Below are positions 1-8,939 of a stretch of 64,000 nucleotides of DNA, one piece after another; positions within the stretch are counted from its first letter, which is position 1, and the number at the start of each line of letters is the position of its first letter. The stretch comes from Saccharofermentans sp. Its GTDB lineage: Bacteria > Bacillota > Clostridia > Saccharofermentanales > Saccharofermentanaceae. The stretch spans positions 1 through 64,000 of the forward strand of contig JAEFBA010000002.1 in assembly GCA_016292145.1 (NCBI GenBank), read 5' to 3'. The translations under genes and the position numbers were made by a program. Under the pieces are notes generated by a model. That model was not told the origin of the DNA and made no database searches. It saw nothing but the letters and a program-made list of their open reading frames with translations.

Positions 1-260
1 AGAAGGTCGGAATGACAAAGGAAAATATCAAAAAGAGCATTAACTCACAGATGCTGACTGTATTCCTTATTCCTATCATATTTGCGTGCGTCCACCTGGC
101 TACCGTGCTTCCTATCATCCATAAGCTTTTAAAGCTCTTTGGCCACAACAATATGCCTTTGCTCCTCGTAAGTGCGGGAATCTGCGTGCTCGTATGCGGA
201 ATCTTCTATGCGGTGATCTACAAGCTCACATCAAACGCATACTATAAGATCGTATCGTAA
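1..260 (+). CDS. C-terminal end of FtsX-like/BceB-type ABC transporter permease (truncated by left edge)
   Basis: Reading frame is open upstream of the listed ATG (..KVG-MTKENIKKSINSQMLTVFLIPIIFACVHL..); sequence resembles the last TM helices of bacitracin-type permeases. Confidence 0.7.
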   Translation, partial: KVGMTKENIKKSINSQMLTVFLIPIIFACVHLATVLPIIHKLLKLFGHNNMPLLLVSAGICVLVCGIFYAVIYKLTSNAYYKIVS

Positions 261-283
261 GCTTACGGAACATATATTACATG

Positions 284-320
284 ACAGGGCTGTCCCGCAA
301 TCCGGGGCGGCCCTGTTGTT
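284..320 (+). terminator. intrinsic terminator
   Basis: ACAGGGC...GCCCTGT stem followed by TGTTTGT. Confidence 0.6.
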
Positions 321-409
321 TGTGTTGTAAAATTAAATATGTTTGAGAAATGTCTCGCGTTGCGGTATCCTAACCCTTAAGGGAAAGATTATATCGGAGG
401 AATACTCAT

Positions 410-964
410 ATGAAGGAACGCATGAAAGCGAACGCTTCAACAGGATTTTTTAAGGCTCTTGTCGCAATAACCCTGTTGCTCGGAGCGGCCGCGGGGATTC
501 TCGGCACCGTATCTTCCAGACCTGAGGGAAAATTTCTTATCCCGTCTTTTCTCGAGTCGTTAAGGTCCTACTATCTCTTTAATACGATCTCCCAGTGTTT
601 GTCGGTCCTGTCGGTGCTTATGATCATTACCTGCATCATTACCCTGTTCATCGGGAACAAGGTAGTCTCTCTTTCTATCGTTGCCGGTGATCTCCTGCTC
701 TTCGGGTTCTTTTTTACGGCTGCGATCCCTTATTTCAAAAAGCCGGAGGTCGTAAAGGCCAAGCTTGTCGATGCAAACTACAGATACGGACAGTACGGGA
801 CGGATAAATATGACCTGTATTTCGATAACGGGGCGGTCGTAACGATCCCCGAGGACGAATACGAGTATGGTTCAAAAGGCAAGTCCTACTACATCGTAAT
901 GTGCGGTGACAAGGGCATCGAAGTTTTTGATGCAAGCAAATACTCATATTCTCCCGGATCATGA
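410..964 (+). CDS. hypothetical membrane protein
   Basis: RBS GGAGG upstream, several hydrophobic segments; stop overlaps the next start (ATGA). Confidence 0.7.
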   Translation: MKERMKANASTGFFKALVAITLLLGAAAGILGTVSSRPEGKFLIPSFLESLRSYYLFNTISQCLSVLSVLMIITCIITLFIGNKVVSLSIVAGDLLLFGFFFTAAIPYFKKPEVVKAKLVDANYRYGQYGTDKYDLYFDNGAVVTIPEDEYEYGSKGKSYYIVMCGDKGIEVFDASKYSYSPGS

Positions 965-1746
965 ATGAAGTAAACAAGACACTCTATATACCTTTATACG
1001 GAAAATCCTTTGTCAGCAGGCAGGGGATCATTCTCCATGATGCAAAAGCCGAAGAGATATGGGAGAAGGAAGGCTTCAGTCTGAAGGGCAGATCCGCATC
1101 CAAATGGCTTGCATATAATATGGCTATGCGTGCACGTGTCTTTGATGACTGGACTGATCACATGCTCGAAAAAGATCCGGACGCGATCGTTATCCACATC
1201 GGATGCGGCCTGGACAGCAGGTGCCTTAGAGTAAAGCAGCAATATAAGAATTGGATCGACTGTGATTTTCCTGATGTCCTTGCGGTACGCAGAATGTACT
1301 ATGAGGAGACAGACTGCTATCATATGATGGAATTGGATGCCACGGATACTGAAAGGATAAAGGATCTTCCCGACGGTGATTCTGCAGTCATCGTGCTTGA
1401 AGGCATCAGCATGTATCTGACAAATTCTCAGCTGCGTGACCTCTTTTCGGCATTGAAGCAGAAATACATTAGGATCAATGTCCTCATGGATGTATATACC
1501 GTGCACGGTGCTGAAGCATCAGAGAAAAAGAATCCCATAAACGATGTCGGTGTCACCAAGACTTACGGAGTTGATGACATAGACGGCCTGCTTGCCGGTA
1601 CCGGTGTAAAGAAGATCTCAGAGCGTTCATTTACTCCGGCTTATCTCATTGAAGAGCTCAGACCTATAGAAAAGGGCTTCTTTAAGATACTTTTCACCGG
1701 CAAGACTTACGGGAAGTTCTACCGTCTTTACGAACTTGCTTCCTGA
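961..1746 (+). CDS. class I SAM-dependent methyltransferase (leucine carboxyl methyltransferase/TcmP-like)
   Basis: Motifs VIHIGCGLDSR, WIDCDFPDV, VIVLEGISMYL. Confidence 0.85.
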   Translation: MNEVNKTLYIPLYGKSFVSRQGIILHDAKAEEIWEKEGFSLKGRSASKWLAYNMAMRARVFDDWTDHMLEKDPDAIVIHIGCGLDSRCLRVKQQYKNWIDCDFPDVLAVRRMYYEETDCYHMMELDATDTERIKDLPDGDSAVIVLEGISMYLTNSQLRDLFSALKQKYIRINVLMDVYTVHGAEASEKKNPINDVGVTKTYGVDDIDGLLAGTGVKKISERSFTPAYLIEELRPIEKGFFKILFTGKTYGKFYRLYELAS

Positions 1747-1761
1747 CAATTAAATACACTC

Positions 1762-1807
1762 TTGACGGACTGGGTAATATGTTACATAATATCGGTAACA
1801 TATTACC
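1762..1807 (+). promoter_or_regulatory. promoter with overlapping perfect 13-bp inverted repeat (probable MarR operator)
   Basis: TTGACG (1762-1767), 17-nt spacer, CATAAT (1785-1790); GGTAATATGTTAC (1773-1785) / GTAACATATTACC (1795-1807). Confidence 0.75.
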
Positions 1808-1823
1808 TATCCGGGAGCGTGCC

Positions 1824-2291
1824 ATGAAGATTAAAGAAGTAATTCAGAGTGATCTGGTTGATTTCAGCAATATACCGCCCAGTTATTATCTGCTGGGGCT
1901 TTTAAGTGCATTCGAGAACCGTTTCCAGGCGATGGCCGATAAAGAGATCGGAGAGATCAGCTGGAAGCAGTTTTTCGCGATAGTCTGCATCAACATGTGC
2001 AAGGAGCCGCCGACATTGAATGAACTGTCGGAGGTCCTGGGAAGCTCGCATCAGAACGTAAAGCAGATCCTTCTAAAGCTTGAGAAGAAGGGGTTCATCG
2101 TTTTCGAGCCCGATAAGAAAGATAAGCGCAAGCAGCGCATAATGCTCACGGAGCAGTGCAGGAAGTTCTGCGAGGAGAACGAGGAGATGAGCAGGGCGAT
2201 CATGGGGAATATGTTCGCAGGTGTTACGGAGAAGGAACTCAATACGACTATCCAAACGATAATGAAGATAGAAAACAATATTAAGGAGTAA
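1824..2291 (+). CDS. MarR family transcriptional regulator
   Basis: wHTH PPTLNELSEVLGSSHQNVKQILLKLEKKGFIVFEPDKKDKRKQRIMLT; the listed start at 1779 lies inside the operator, so ATG 1824 is preferred. Confidence 0.85.
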   Translation: MKIKEVIQSDLVDFSNIPPSYYLLGLLSAFENRFQAMADKEIGEISWKQFFAIVCINMCKEPPTLNELSEVLGSSHQNVKQILLKLEKKGFIVFEPDKKDKRKQRIMLTEQCRKFCEENEEMSRAIMGNMFAGVTEKELNTTIQTIMKIENNIKE

Positions 2292-2295
2292 GGGA

Positions 2296-2823
2296 ATGAA
2301 AGGAATTATCATTTATAAGTCCAAGTATGGTTCGACAAGGAAGTATGCCGGGTGGCTCAAGGAGGCCACGGGATTTGAGATGGTGGAAGCAGATAAGGCG
2401 AAGATCGACGAGGTTGCCCAATGTGACACCATAATCTTTGGAGGCGGCATCTATGCGGGCGGCATCGCCGGTGTTAATTTCCTTAAGAAGAACATCGCTA
2501 AGCTTAAGGGAAAGAAGATCGTGGCATTCTGCTGCGGCGCGTCACCTTTTGACGCAGGTTTCTTCAATGCATTAAAAGAACGCAACTTTTCAGGGGACCT
2601 TGCCGGCATTCCTCTTTATTACTGCAGGGGCGGATATGATCTCGCATCCATGCATTTCATGGATAAGACTCTTTGCAAACTGCTTGGCAAGTCTGTCGCA
2701 AAAAAGGATCCCGCAGAGCGCGAAGTGTGGGAGACAGCACTTGTGGACTCCGCCGGAGCAGCTCACGACTGGACTGACAGATCATTCATCGATCCTATCC
2801 TTAAAGAGTGCAAAACAGCCTGA
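2296..2823 (+). CDS. flavodoxin domain protein (protoporphyrinogen oxidase/HemG-like)
   Basis: IIIYKSKYGSTRKYAGWL FMN-loop; FGGGIYAGGI. Confidence 0.8.
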   Translation: MKGIIIYKSKYGSTRKYAGWLKEATGFEMVEADKAKIDEVAQCDTIIFGGGIYAGGIAGVNFLKKNIAKLKGKKIVAFCCGASPFDAGFFNALKERNFSGDLAGIPLYYCRGGYDLASMHFMDKTLCKLLGKSVAKKDPAEREVWETALVDSAGAAHDWTDRSFIDPILKECKTA

Positions 2824-2949
2824 TTATAAGGCTTCCCGTTAAAATCAACTGCTGGTTGAGAGGCGCTTTTCAGGCTTCTCAACCGACGGTTCGTGGTAAA
2901 ATTATCCAAGTAGCCTTATCGTCGGAGGTGAAAGGAGGATCCCTTAAAA

Positions 2950-3579
2950 ATGGATCAGGTTAAGATCGGAAAGTTCATATCATCATGCAGGAAAGAGGCA
3001 GGCCTCACACAGGCAGCACTTGCTGACAGGCTCGGCATAACCGACAGGGCAGTATCAAAGTGGGAGACAGGCAAGAGCCTTCCCGATGCATCCATCATGA
3101 TAGAGCTTTGCAAGATCTTGAATATCGATGTAAACGAACTCCTGACCGGGGAACATATCACCATGGAAAATTATAAGGATAAGGCAGAAGAGAACCTTCT
3201 GGAAATGACCGCGAAGGTCGAGAAAAGAGACAAGCTTCTTCTTCAGATCGAGATCGTCATGATCACTGTAGTGATTATCCTGCTTATTTTAATGACCTCT
3301 ATAGGCTCATATATGTGCGAGAACGGGCAGGTCGTACCGGGCACTATACTGATCTTCTCTTCGCTTTTACTTCTCATTCCGTTCTTATACTTCGGATTGA
3401 AGATCGAACACGATGCCGGATACTATGAATGCCCGAACTGCGGTGAACGCTATGTGCCGACCATGAAAGCGATAATCTGGGCACCTCACATGGGTTGGAA
3501 CAGAAAACTTACGTGCCCTTACTGCGGCAAGAAGGCATATCACAAGAAGGTTATCTCTAAAAATAGGGGAGAGAATTGA
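2950..3579 (+). CDS. XRE-family HTH regulator with TM segments and C-terminal zinc ribbon
   Basis: LTQAALADRLGITDRAVSKWETGKSLPD; CPNCG...CPYCG. Confidence 0.85.
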   Translation: MDQVKIGKFISSCRKEAGLTQAALADRLGITDRAVSKWETGKSLPDASIMIELCKILNIDVNELLTGEHITMENYKDKAEENLLEMTAKVEKRDKLLLQIEIVMITVVIILLILMTSIGSYMCENGQVVPGTILIFSSLLLLIPFLYFGLKIEHDAGYYECPNCGERYVPTMKAIIWAPHMGWNRKLTCPYCGKKAYHKKVISKNRGEN

Positions 3580-3606
3580 TCTTTTAATATCCTGAAATAT
3601 GGGAGA

Positions 3607-4488
3607 ATGACATCTATGGATAATTATGATTTTGGTCATGTAAGCACAGGATCCTTTGTGCTGATGGGTATAGGAGCTTTTCTTGCGATCGTAATACCGG
3701 TAATCGTTGCGGTCATCTGGTGCAGGAAAAAGAAGGAACCGTTCACGACAGTCCTTATCGGTGCAGCAACTTTCATGCTGTTTGCGATAGTGCTCGAAAA
3801 GCCTCTCCAGAACATACTGATCTTTCCCGTTCAGATGGGTCTGCCCGAACATGCGGCAAGTGTGTTTATTAATGCAAGACCGGTCCTCTGGGGATTCCTT
3901 GTGGGCTTTTTCCCGGGGCTTTTCGAAGAGACCGGAAGATTTGTCGCATTCAAGACTTTGCTCCGCAAGAGAAAGCAGAGGGAGACTTCCATATCGCACG
4001 GCATAGGTCACGGCGGCTTTGAGGTAATGCTTATCATAGGACTTAACCTTGTCTCATATATCATGATGGGCCTGATGATCAACAACGGCTCTATAGCCGC
4101 AGAGATAAATAAAGCACTCGAGACTGCGCCGATGCCCGGAATGGCCGAGCAGATAACGGCTACATTAAACCAGGTCTCATCTTTTAACATTGCAACTCTG
4201 GGCGTCACGGTAATCGACCGAGTGATCGCTGTTTTATACCATACCGGTGCGTCGATACTCGTATTCTACGCATGCAAGGATAAGAAAAAGTTCTGGCTCT
4301 ATCCTTTTGCAATCGTGATCCATACCTTGGCCGACGGCTTCCTCGGACTTCAGGTGGCGGGTTTGTTTACGTTCCCTAATTGGTCAAATGAAGTTATCTT
4401 CGGCACAGTATCGCTCACAACTTTCTTCGGAGGCTATATTTTACTGTATCGAAAAGACAAAAAGGAGATACAGAAGACTTCTAATTAA
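3607..4488 (+). CDS. YhfC family intramembrane metalloprotease
   Basis: GLFEETGRFVAFKTLL, GHGGFEVM, polytopic. Confidence 0.75.
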   Translation: MTSMDNYDFGHVSTGSFVLMGIGAFLAIVIPVIVAVIWCRKKKEPFTTVLIGAATFMLFAIVLEKPLQNILIFPVQMGLPEHAASVFINARPVLWGFLVGFFPGLFEETGRFVAFKTLLRKRKQRETSISHGIGHGGFEVMLIIGLNLVSYIMMGLMINNGSIAAEINKALETAPMPGMAEQITATLNQVSSFNIATLGVTVIDRVIAVLYHTGASILVFYACKDKKKFWLYPFAIVIHTLADGFLGLQVAGLFTFPNWSNEVIFGTVSLTTFFGGYILLYRKDKKEIQKTSN

Positions 4489-4566
4489 TAGTCGGCTACA
4501 AAAATAGTTGATATAATAATCTTTAGTGATAGATTATTTTGAAGTTGTACAAGGAAGGGATTACGT

Positions 4567-5787
4567 ATGATTTCTATCAACTTACCGAAGAATCTTACAT
4601 TCGGAATGAAACTCCTTTACGGAATTCTTGCGGTTTGCATTGTCGTGGCAATTGTTTGTGTGATCATCTTCAGCCGTAATACTTATCTGGCTAAGAGCAT
4701 GAAGCTCGTCAAGGCAGAGGGAACTGTTAAGATCGAACAGGAAGGCGGCAAACTCAGACAGCTCAAGAAAAATGCGAGATTCCAGTCAGGTGAAGCACTT
4801 GTTACCTATGCCGGAAGCCTTGCATCAGTAAGTCTTGATGACACCAAGATCATTACTCTGCAGGAAAACAGCAGAGCGGAATTCACGAAGATGAACAAGC
4901 AGATAGCACTTAAGCTTACCCAGGGCGCACTCTTCTTTAACGTGACCCAGAAGCTTAATGCTGACGAGATTTTCGAGATAAGGACATCCACGATTACAGC
5001 CGGCATCAAAGGCACTTCAGGCTATTTCTACGCTGACGAGAATGGCATGGATACTTTAACCGTAACTGACGGAAAGGTGCTTATCTCCGCAGTAAATCCT
5101 GAGACCGGAGAGAGAAAATATGCCGAGATAAACGGCGGCCAGAGGGTTGTCGTTAACCTTTATGCTGAATCTGACGACGAGCACGACACCATTGAGCTTG
5201 AGGTTACGGATCTTGTTGAAGACGATCTTGAAGACTTCATTCTTAAGAATCTCAGCGAGAATGAGCGTCTCCTTGACAGAGTCTGTGAATTTACTGGCTG
5301 GGACAGAGCGAAGCTCAGAGAACTGATAAACGCTTACATAGTATCTAATCTCAGTATTAGTGATACGACATCTTCTTCTGAAGAGTCTTCCGAACCGGAA
5401 ACCTCTTCTGAAGAAACTCAGACACAGGGTGCCGGTGAAGATTCACCCACACCTACGCCTAAGGCTAAAGATACCGATAAGCCTGAAGCTACGCCTACAC
5501 CTAAGCCGAAGGCAACAAATACTACAAAACCTAAGGCTACAGCTACAACTAAGCCTAAGGCAACAAATACTACAAAACCTAAGGCTACAAATACACCTGT
5601 GCCTACAGCAACTCAAGCGCCCACAAGCACACCTACAGAAGCGCCTGCAAGCACACCTACCAATACACCTGTGCCCACATCGACAGAAACGCCTGCAAAC
5701 ACGCCTACCAATACACCTGTACCGCCTGAGCCTTCTAAGACTCAACCGTCTGAATCAAATAATGGCGACGATAATGGTGATGGTTAA
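4567..5787 (+). CDS. FecR domain protein 1 (signal anchor, FecR domain, Pro/Thr/Lys-rich stalk)
   Basis: N-terminal TM; FQSGEALVTYAGSLASVSLDDTKIITLQENSRAEF..TAGIKGTSGYFY; low-complexity TPKPKATNTTKPKA repeats. Confidence 0.8.
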   Translation: MISINLPKNLTFGMKLLYGILAVCIVVAIVCVIIFSRNTYLAKSMKLVKAEGTVKIEQEGGKLRQLKKNARFQSGEALVTYAGSLASVSLDDTKIITLQENSRAEFTKMNKQIALKLTQGALFFNVTQKLNADEIFEIRTSTITAGIKGTSGYFYADENGMDTLTVTDGKVLISAVNPETGERKYAEINGGQRVVVNLYAESDDEHDTIELEVTDLVEDDLEDFILKNLSENERLLDRVCEFTGWDRAKLRELINAYIVSNLSISDTTSSSEESSEPETSSEETQTQGAGEDSPTPTPKAKDTDKPEATPTPKPKATNTTKPKATATTKPKATNTTKPKATNTPVPTATQAPTSTPTEAPASTPTNTPVPTSTETPANTPTNTPVPPEPSKTQPSESNNGDDNGDG

Positions 5788-5831
5788 AACACTGGTAATG
5801 GTTTAAGTCGTATATAGTTTTATTGCTTAAT

Positions 5832-5859
5832 AGGGCTGTCTCACACGAGGCAGCCTTTT
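5832..5859 (+). terminator. intrinsic terminator after FecR1
   Basis: AGGGCTGTCTC ACAC GAGGCAGCCTTTT. Confidence 0.6.
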
Positions 5860-6030
5860 ATGTCTGCGGTAATCAATTTCAAAAATAATAAAAACAGAAC
5901 CCTGGCTTTGTAGCAATATGCACAAAAAAGTCGCGCTAAATTTGGGTAGCGTGTTTTAGGCCTTTTCGATATTCTACTATGGTATGAATAATACCGCTCC
6001 AAAATAACCATTTCGGAAAGGCGGATTCAT

Positions 6031-7485
6031 ATGGGTTTAATAAATTCAATTAAATCCTTAACTCCCAGGGTCAAAGTCATATTATCTTGCGCTGCAGTTT
6101 TATTGATCGCTGCAATTGTATGCATTACTGTCTTTGCACGTAAGAGATATCTGGCTAATACCATGAGACTTCTCCGCTTTGAAGGAACAGTTAATATCGA
6201 AGACGGGAGAGGCACATCCAAGCCCGTTACGGGAAATATTCGTTTCCAATCAGGTGATTCATTAAATACCGGCGCAGACGGAATTGCGTCTGTCGGTCTT
6301 GATGATACAAAAATTGTTACACTCCAGAACGATAGTAGAGCTGAGTTCCAGAAATTAGGAAAGCGTCTGGAACTCAAGCTCACTAGGGGTGCAGTTTTCT
6401 TTAACGTTACAGAAAAACTCAAGGCAGATGAGACCTTTGAGATAAAGACCTCTACAATGACCGCCGGCATTCGCGGTACTTCAGGAATGATCTACTTCGA
6501 TACTGCCGACGGCGGTAGGGAATCCATAGTTGTAACTGACGGTGTAGTGGAGATCTCTGCTACTAACCCTGTTACAGGCGAGACAAAGACCGCAAGGGTT
6601 GAAGGCGGCAATAAGATTAAAGTATTCCTTTATAACGACAGAACAGAAGACAGCGTCCGGTTCGAAACGGATCCTGTCACAGAAGATAATCTCGATAACT
6701 TTGTCCTCAAGAATATTTCAGGTAATGATGAACTCTTGAACAGAGTAGCTGCATATACCGGCTGGGACAAAGAAAAACTTAAAAAAGCCATCAAGGATCT
6801 TGAAGATGAGAATATTCAGGGTCCGTCCGAGACACCTACACCGGTGCCGGCCGAGGAGACGACCGAGGAAGTGATTACTCCAATGCCGACACCGGTACCC
6901 TCTCAGACAATTACGCCGACTCCGTCACCGGAGCCGTCGCCCACACCACATTATACTCCTACGCCGCCTCCTACGCCGACGGCTGCACCTAAGCCTACGG
7001 CTACACCGGTACCGCCGACTCCTACTTCGAGGCCGACTCCTACTTCGAGACCGACTCCTACTTCGGGACCGACATCTACAAGTACGCCTACATCGACGCC
7101 TACAAGTACGCCTACTTCGAGGCCGACTGTTACTCCGTCGCCGACTGCTACAAGCACTCCTACCAGCACACCTTCGCCGACGCCTACTTTCAAGCCTTAC
7201 GGACCGGTATATGAAGGAACTCCTGAATATACAAAAGGATCTATGATGGAGATGCCGTCAGGCAATATTGATTATAGAGGCGTAGACCGTCAGGGACGCG
7301 AATGCTTATGCGGACTTAGAAAAACAACTGACAGAAGCGGAAACGAATGCTACAGGCAGTCTGATTATTGGCTGAATGATGGTCAAGGAAACTATACTAC
7401 TCAGATGGAATGTGATAACGGGTATTTCTATTACAAGGCTGATGAAGGCGCCCTTTACCGCATACCAAGCGACCAGGTACCCTAA
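6031..7485 (+). CDS. FecR domain protein 2 (signal anchor, FecR domain, PT-rich stalk, Cys-containing C-terminal domain)
   Basis: FQSGDSLNTGADGIASVGLDDTKIVTLQNDSRAEF..TAGIRGTSGMIYFD; PTPTSRPTPTSRPT stalk; terminal 90-aa non-repeat domain. Confidence 0.85.
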   Translation: MGLINSIKSLTPRVKVILSCAAVLLIAAIVCITVFARKRYLANTMRLLRFEGTVNIEDGRGTSKPVTGNIRFQSGDSLNTGADGIASVGLDDTKIVTLQNDSRAEFQKLGKRLELKLTRGAVFFNVTEKLKADETFEIKTSTMTAGIRGTSGMIYFDTADGGRESIVVTDGVVEISATNPVTGETKTARVEGGNKIKVFLYNDRTEDSVRFETDPVTEDNLDNFVLKNISGNDELLNRVAAYTGWDKEKLKKAIKDLEDENIQGPSETPTPVPAEETTEEVITPMPTPVPSQTITPTPSPEPSPTPHYTPTPPPTPTAAPKPTATPVPPTPTSRPTPTSRPTPTSGPTSTSTPTSTPTSTPTSRPTVTPSPTATSTPTSTPSPTPTFKPYGPVYEGTPEYTKGSMMEMPSGNIDYRGVDRQGRECLCGLRKTTDRSGNECYRQSDYWLNDGQGNYTTQMECDNGYFYYKADEGALYRIPSDQVP

Positions 7486-7497
7486 TGAAATCAACAG

Positions 7498-7527
7498 ACG
7501 GCTGATAGTGATGCTATTCAGCCGTTT
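7498..7527 (+). terminator. intrinsic terminator after FecR2
   Basis: ACGGCTGATAG TGAT GCTATTCAGCCGT TT. Confidence 0.5.
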
Positions 7528-7595
7528 GATATCTATCCGTCCGGATGCTTTTTTATCTATGATATAATTAGTTATGACCGCTTTGCGGGGAGGAC

Positions 7596-8927
7596 GTGCT
7601 TATGAGTATTGTTGATAAGTTTAAGAATCTCACACGCGAAAAGAAGATCATTGTGGCTGCTCTTGCAGCTGTCGTGGTAGCAGCCATAGTTATTGTCTGC
7701 GTTATCATCTCGAACAACAAATATCTGGCCAAGACCATGAGGCTCCTTCGTGTTGAAGGAACCGTAAATATCGAAGATTCCAGAGGCGGGTCCAAATCCG
7801 TAACCAACAATCTGCGTTTCCAGTCCGGAGATGCTTTGAATACAGGCGCTGACGGTCTTGCATCCGTTGGCCTTGATGACACGAAGATCGTTACACTCCA
7901 GAACGACAGCCGTGCCGAATTCCTTAAGAACGGCAAGAAACTGGAGCTTAAGCTCACTAAGGGCGCGTTGTTCTTCAATGTTACCGAGAAGCTTAAGGCT
8001 GATGAGACTTTTGAAATCAAGACTTCAACAATGACTGCCGGCATCCGCGGTACATCAGGCATCGTTTATTTCGACGAGACTGATGAGAACAGGGAATCCC
8101 TGATCGTAACAGACGGCGTTGTTGAAATATCCGCCACTAATAAGAAGACAGGTGTTACGAAGACCGCCAGGGTTGAAGCAGGGCAGAAGCTAAAGGTCTA
8201 TCTTTTCGATGACGAGACACCTGATAACAGCGTTCAGTTTGAACTGGACAAGGTCCCGCTTGATGAGCTCGGCAACTTTAATTTTGCAGGTCTTGCTGAT
8301 GACGATGCTCTTATGCAGAGGATCAGCGAGCATACAGGTTGGGACAAAGAAAAGCTCAAGAAGGTATTAAGAGGACTTAAGGCCGCTGCAGATCCGACAG
8401 CCACACCGGAGCCTACACCTACGGAGACGTCTGAGGATCCCACACCTACGGTATCACCTACACCGGTACCGACGGATTCACCTACTCCGAGTCCGGAGCC
8501 TACTGCTACACCTAAGCCTACGGCAAAGCCTAAGCCGAAGGCTACGAGCAAGCCTAACCCTACTCCTACTGTAGAGCCTACAACGGATCCTTCATCCGAT
8601 CCGTCTACAGATGACTCAACAGATCCTTCATCGAACCAGTCATCACAGTCTGATGGACCGTCTGTTCCTGAAGGATATGTGAAGGTTGTTTGGGGCGAAA
8701 CGTATAACAACAATAAGGTCTATATCGTAGGAATCAATAACGAAGAATTCATGGGCTGGATCAATGGTGACTGGGTAACCCTTGACCAGGCAGTCGAAGA
8801 AGGTGCATCTTCATTGACGACAATCTATTACACCGATGATGGAACTGTTTACTTCAAAATAGCAGAAGCATGGCCCGCAAATAACCCGCCTGTAAATGAC
8901 GGTGACGGTACAGGATATGTAGGCTAA
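7596..8927 (+). CDS. FecR domain protein 3 (signal anchor, FecR domain, PT-rich stalk, C-terminal domain)
   Basis: Core nearly identical to FecR2; TATPKPTAKPKPKATSK stalk; terminal VPEGYVKVVWGETYNNNKVYIVGINNEEF domain. Confidence 0.85.
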   Translation: MLMSIVDKFKNLTREKKIIVAALAAVVVAAIVIVCVIISNNKYLAKTMRLLRVEGTVNIEDSRGGSKSVTNNLRFQSGDALNTGADGLASVGLDDTKIVTLQNDSRAEFLKNGKKLELKLTKGALFFNVTEKLKADETFEIKTSTMTAGIRGTSGIVYFDETDENRESLIVTDGVVEISATNKKTGVTKTARVEAGQKLKVYLFDDETPDNSVQFELDKVPLDELGNFNFAGLADDDALMQRISEHTGWDKEKLKKVLRGLKAAADPTATPEPTPTETSEDPTPTVSPTPVPTDSPTPSPEPTATPKPTAKPKPKATSKPNPTPTVEPTTDPSSDPSTDDSTDPSSNQSSQSDGPSVPEGYVKVVWGETYNNNKVYIVGINNEEFMGWINGDWVTLDQAVEEGASSLTTIYYTDDGTVYFKIAEAWPANNPPVNDGDGTGYVG

Positions 8928-8939
8928 TAGCTGGATGTT

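Noticed and set aside
1779-1823. N-terminal extension of the MarR ORF
   Set aside because: Overlaps the -10 and operator; RBS and ATG at 1824 are better
3385-4011. 208-aa minus ORF
   Set aside because: Antisense to the end of the XRE gene and start of the YhfC gene, both well supported; no domain-like sequence
5443-5745. Antisense 100-aa Arg/Cys-rich ORF and overlapping Leu/Gln/Arg-rich frame (5360-5806)
   Set aside because: By-product of repetitive Pro/Thr/Lys codons of the FecR1 stalk; no RBS or family-like sequence
6951-7193. Antisense 80-aa Val/Gly repeat ORF (also 8234-8713)
   Set aside because: Reverse complement of PT-rich stalk codons; low complexity
5440-7195. CRISPR-like repetition in FecR stalk regions
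   Set aside because: Repeats are short, degenerate, in-frame and without unique spacers; coding low complexity
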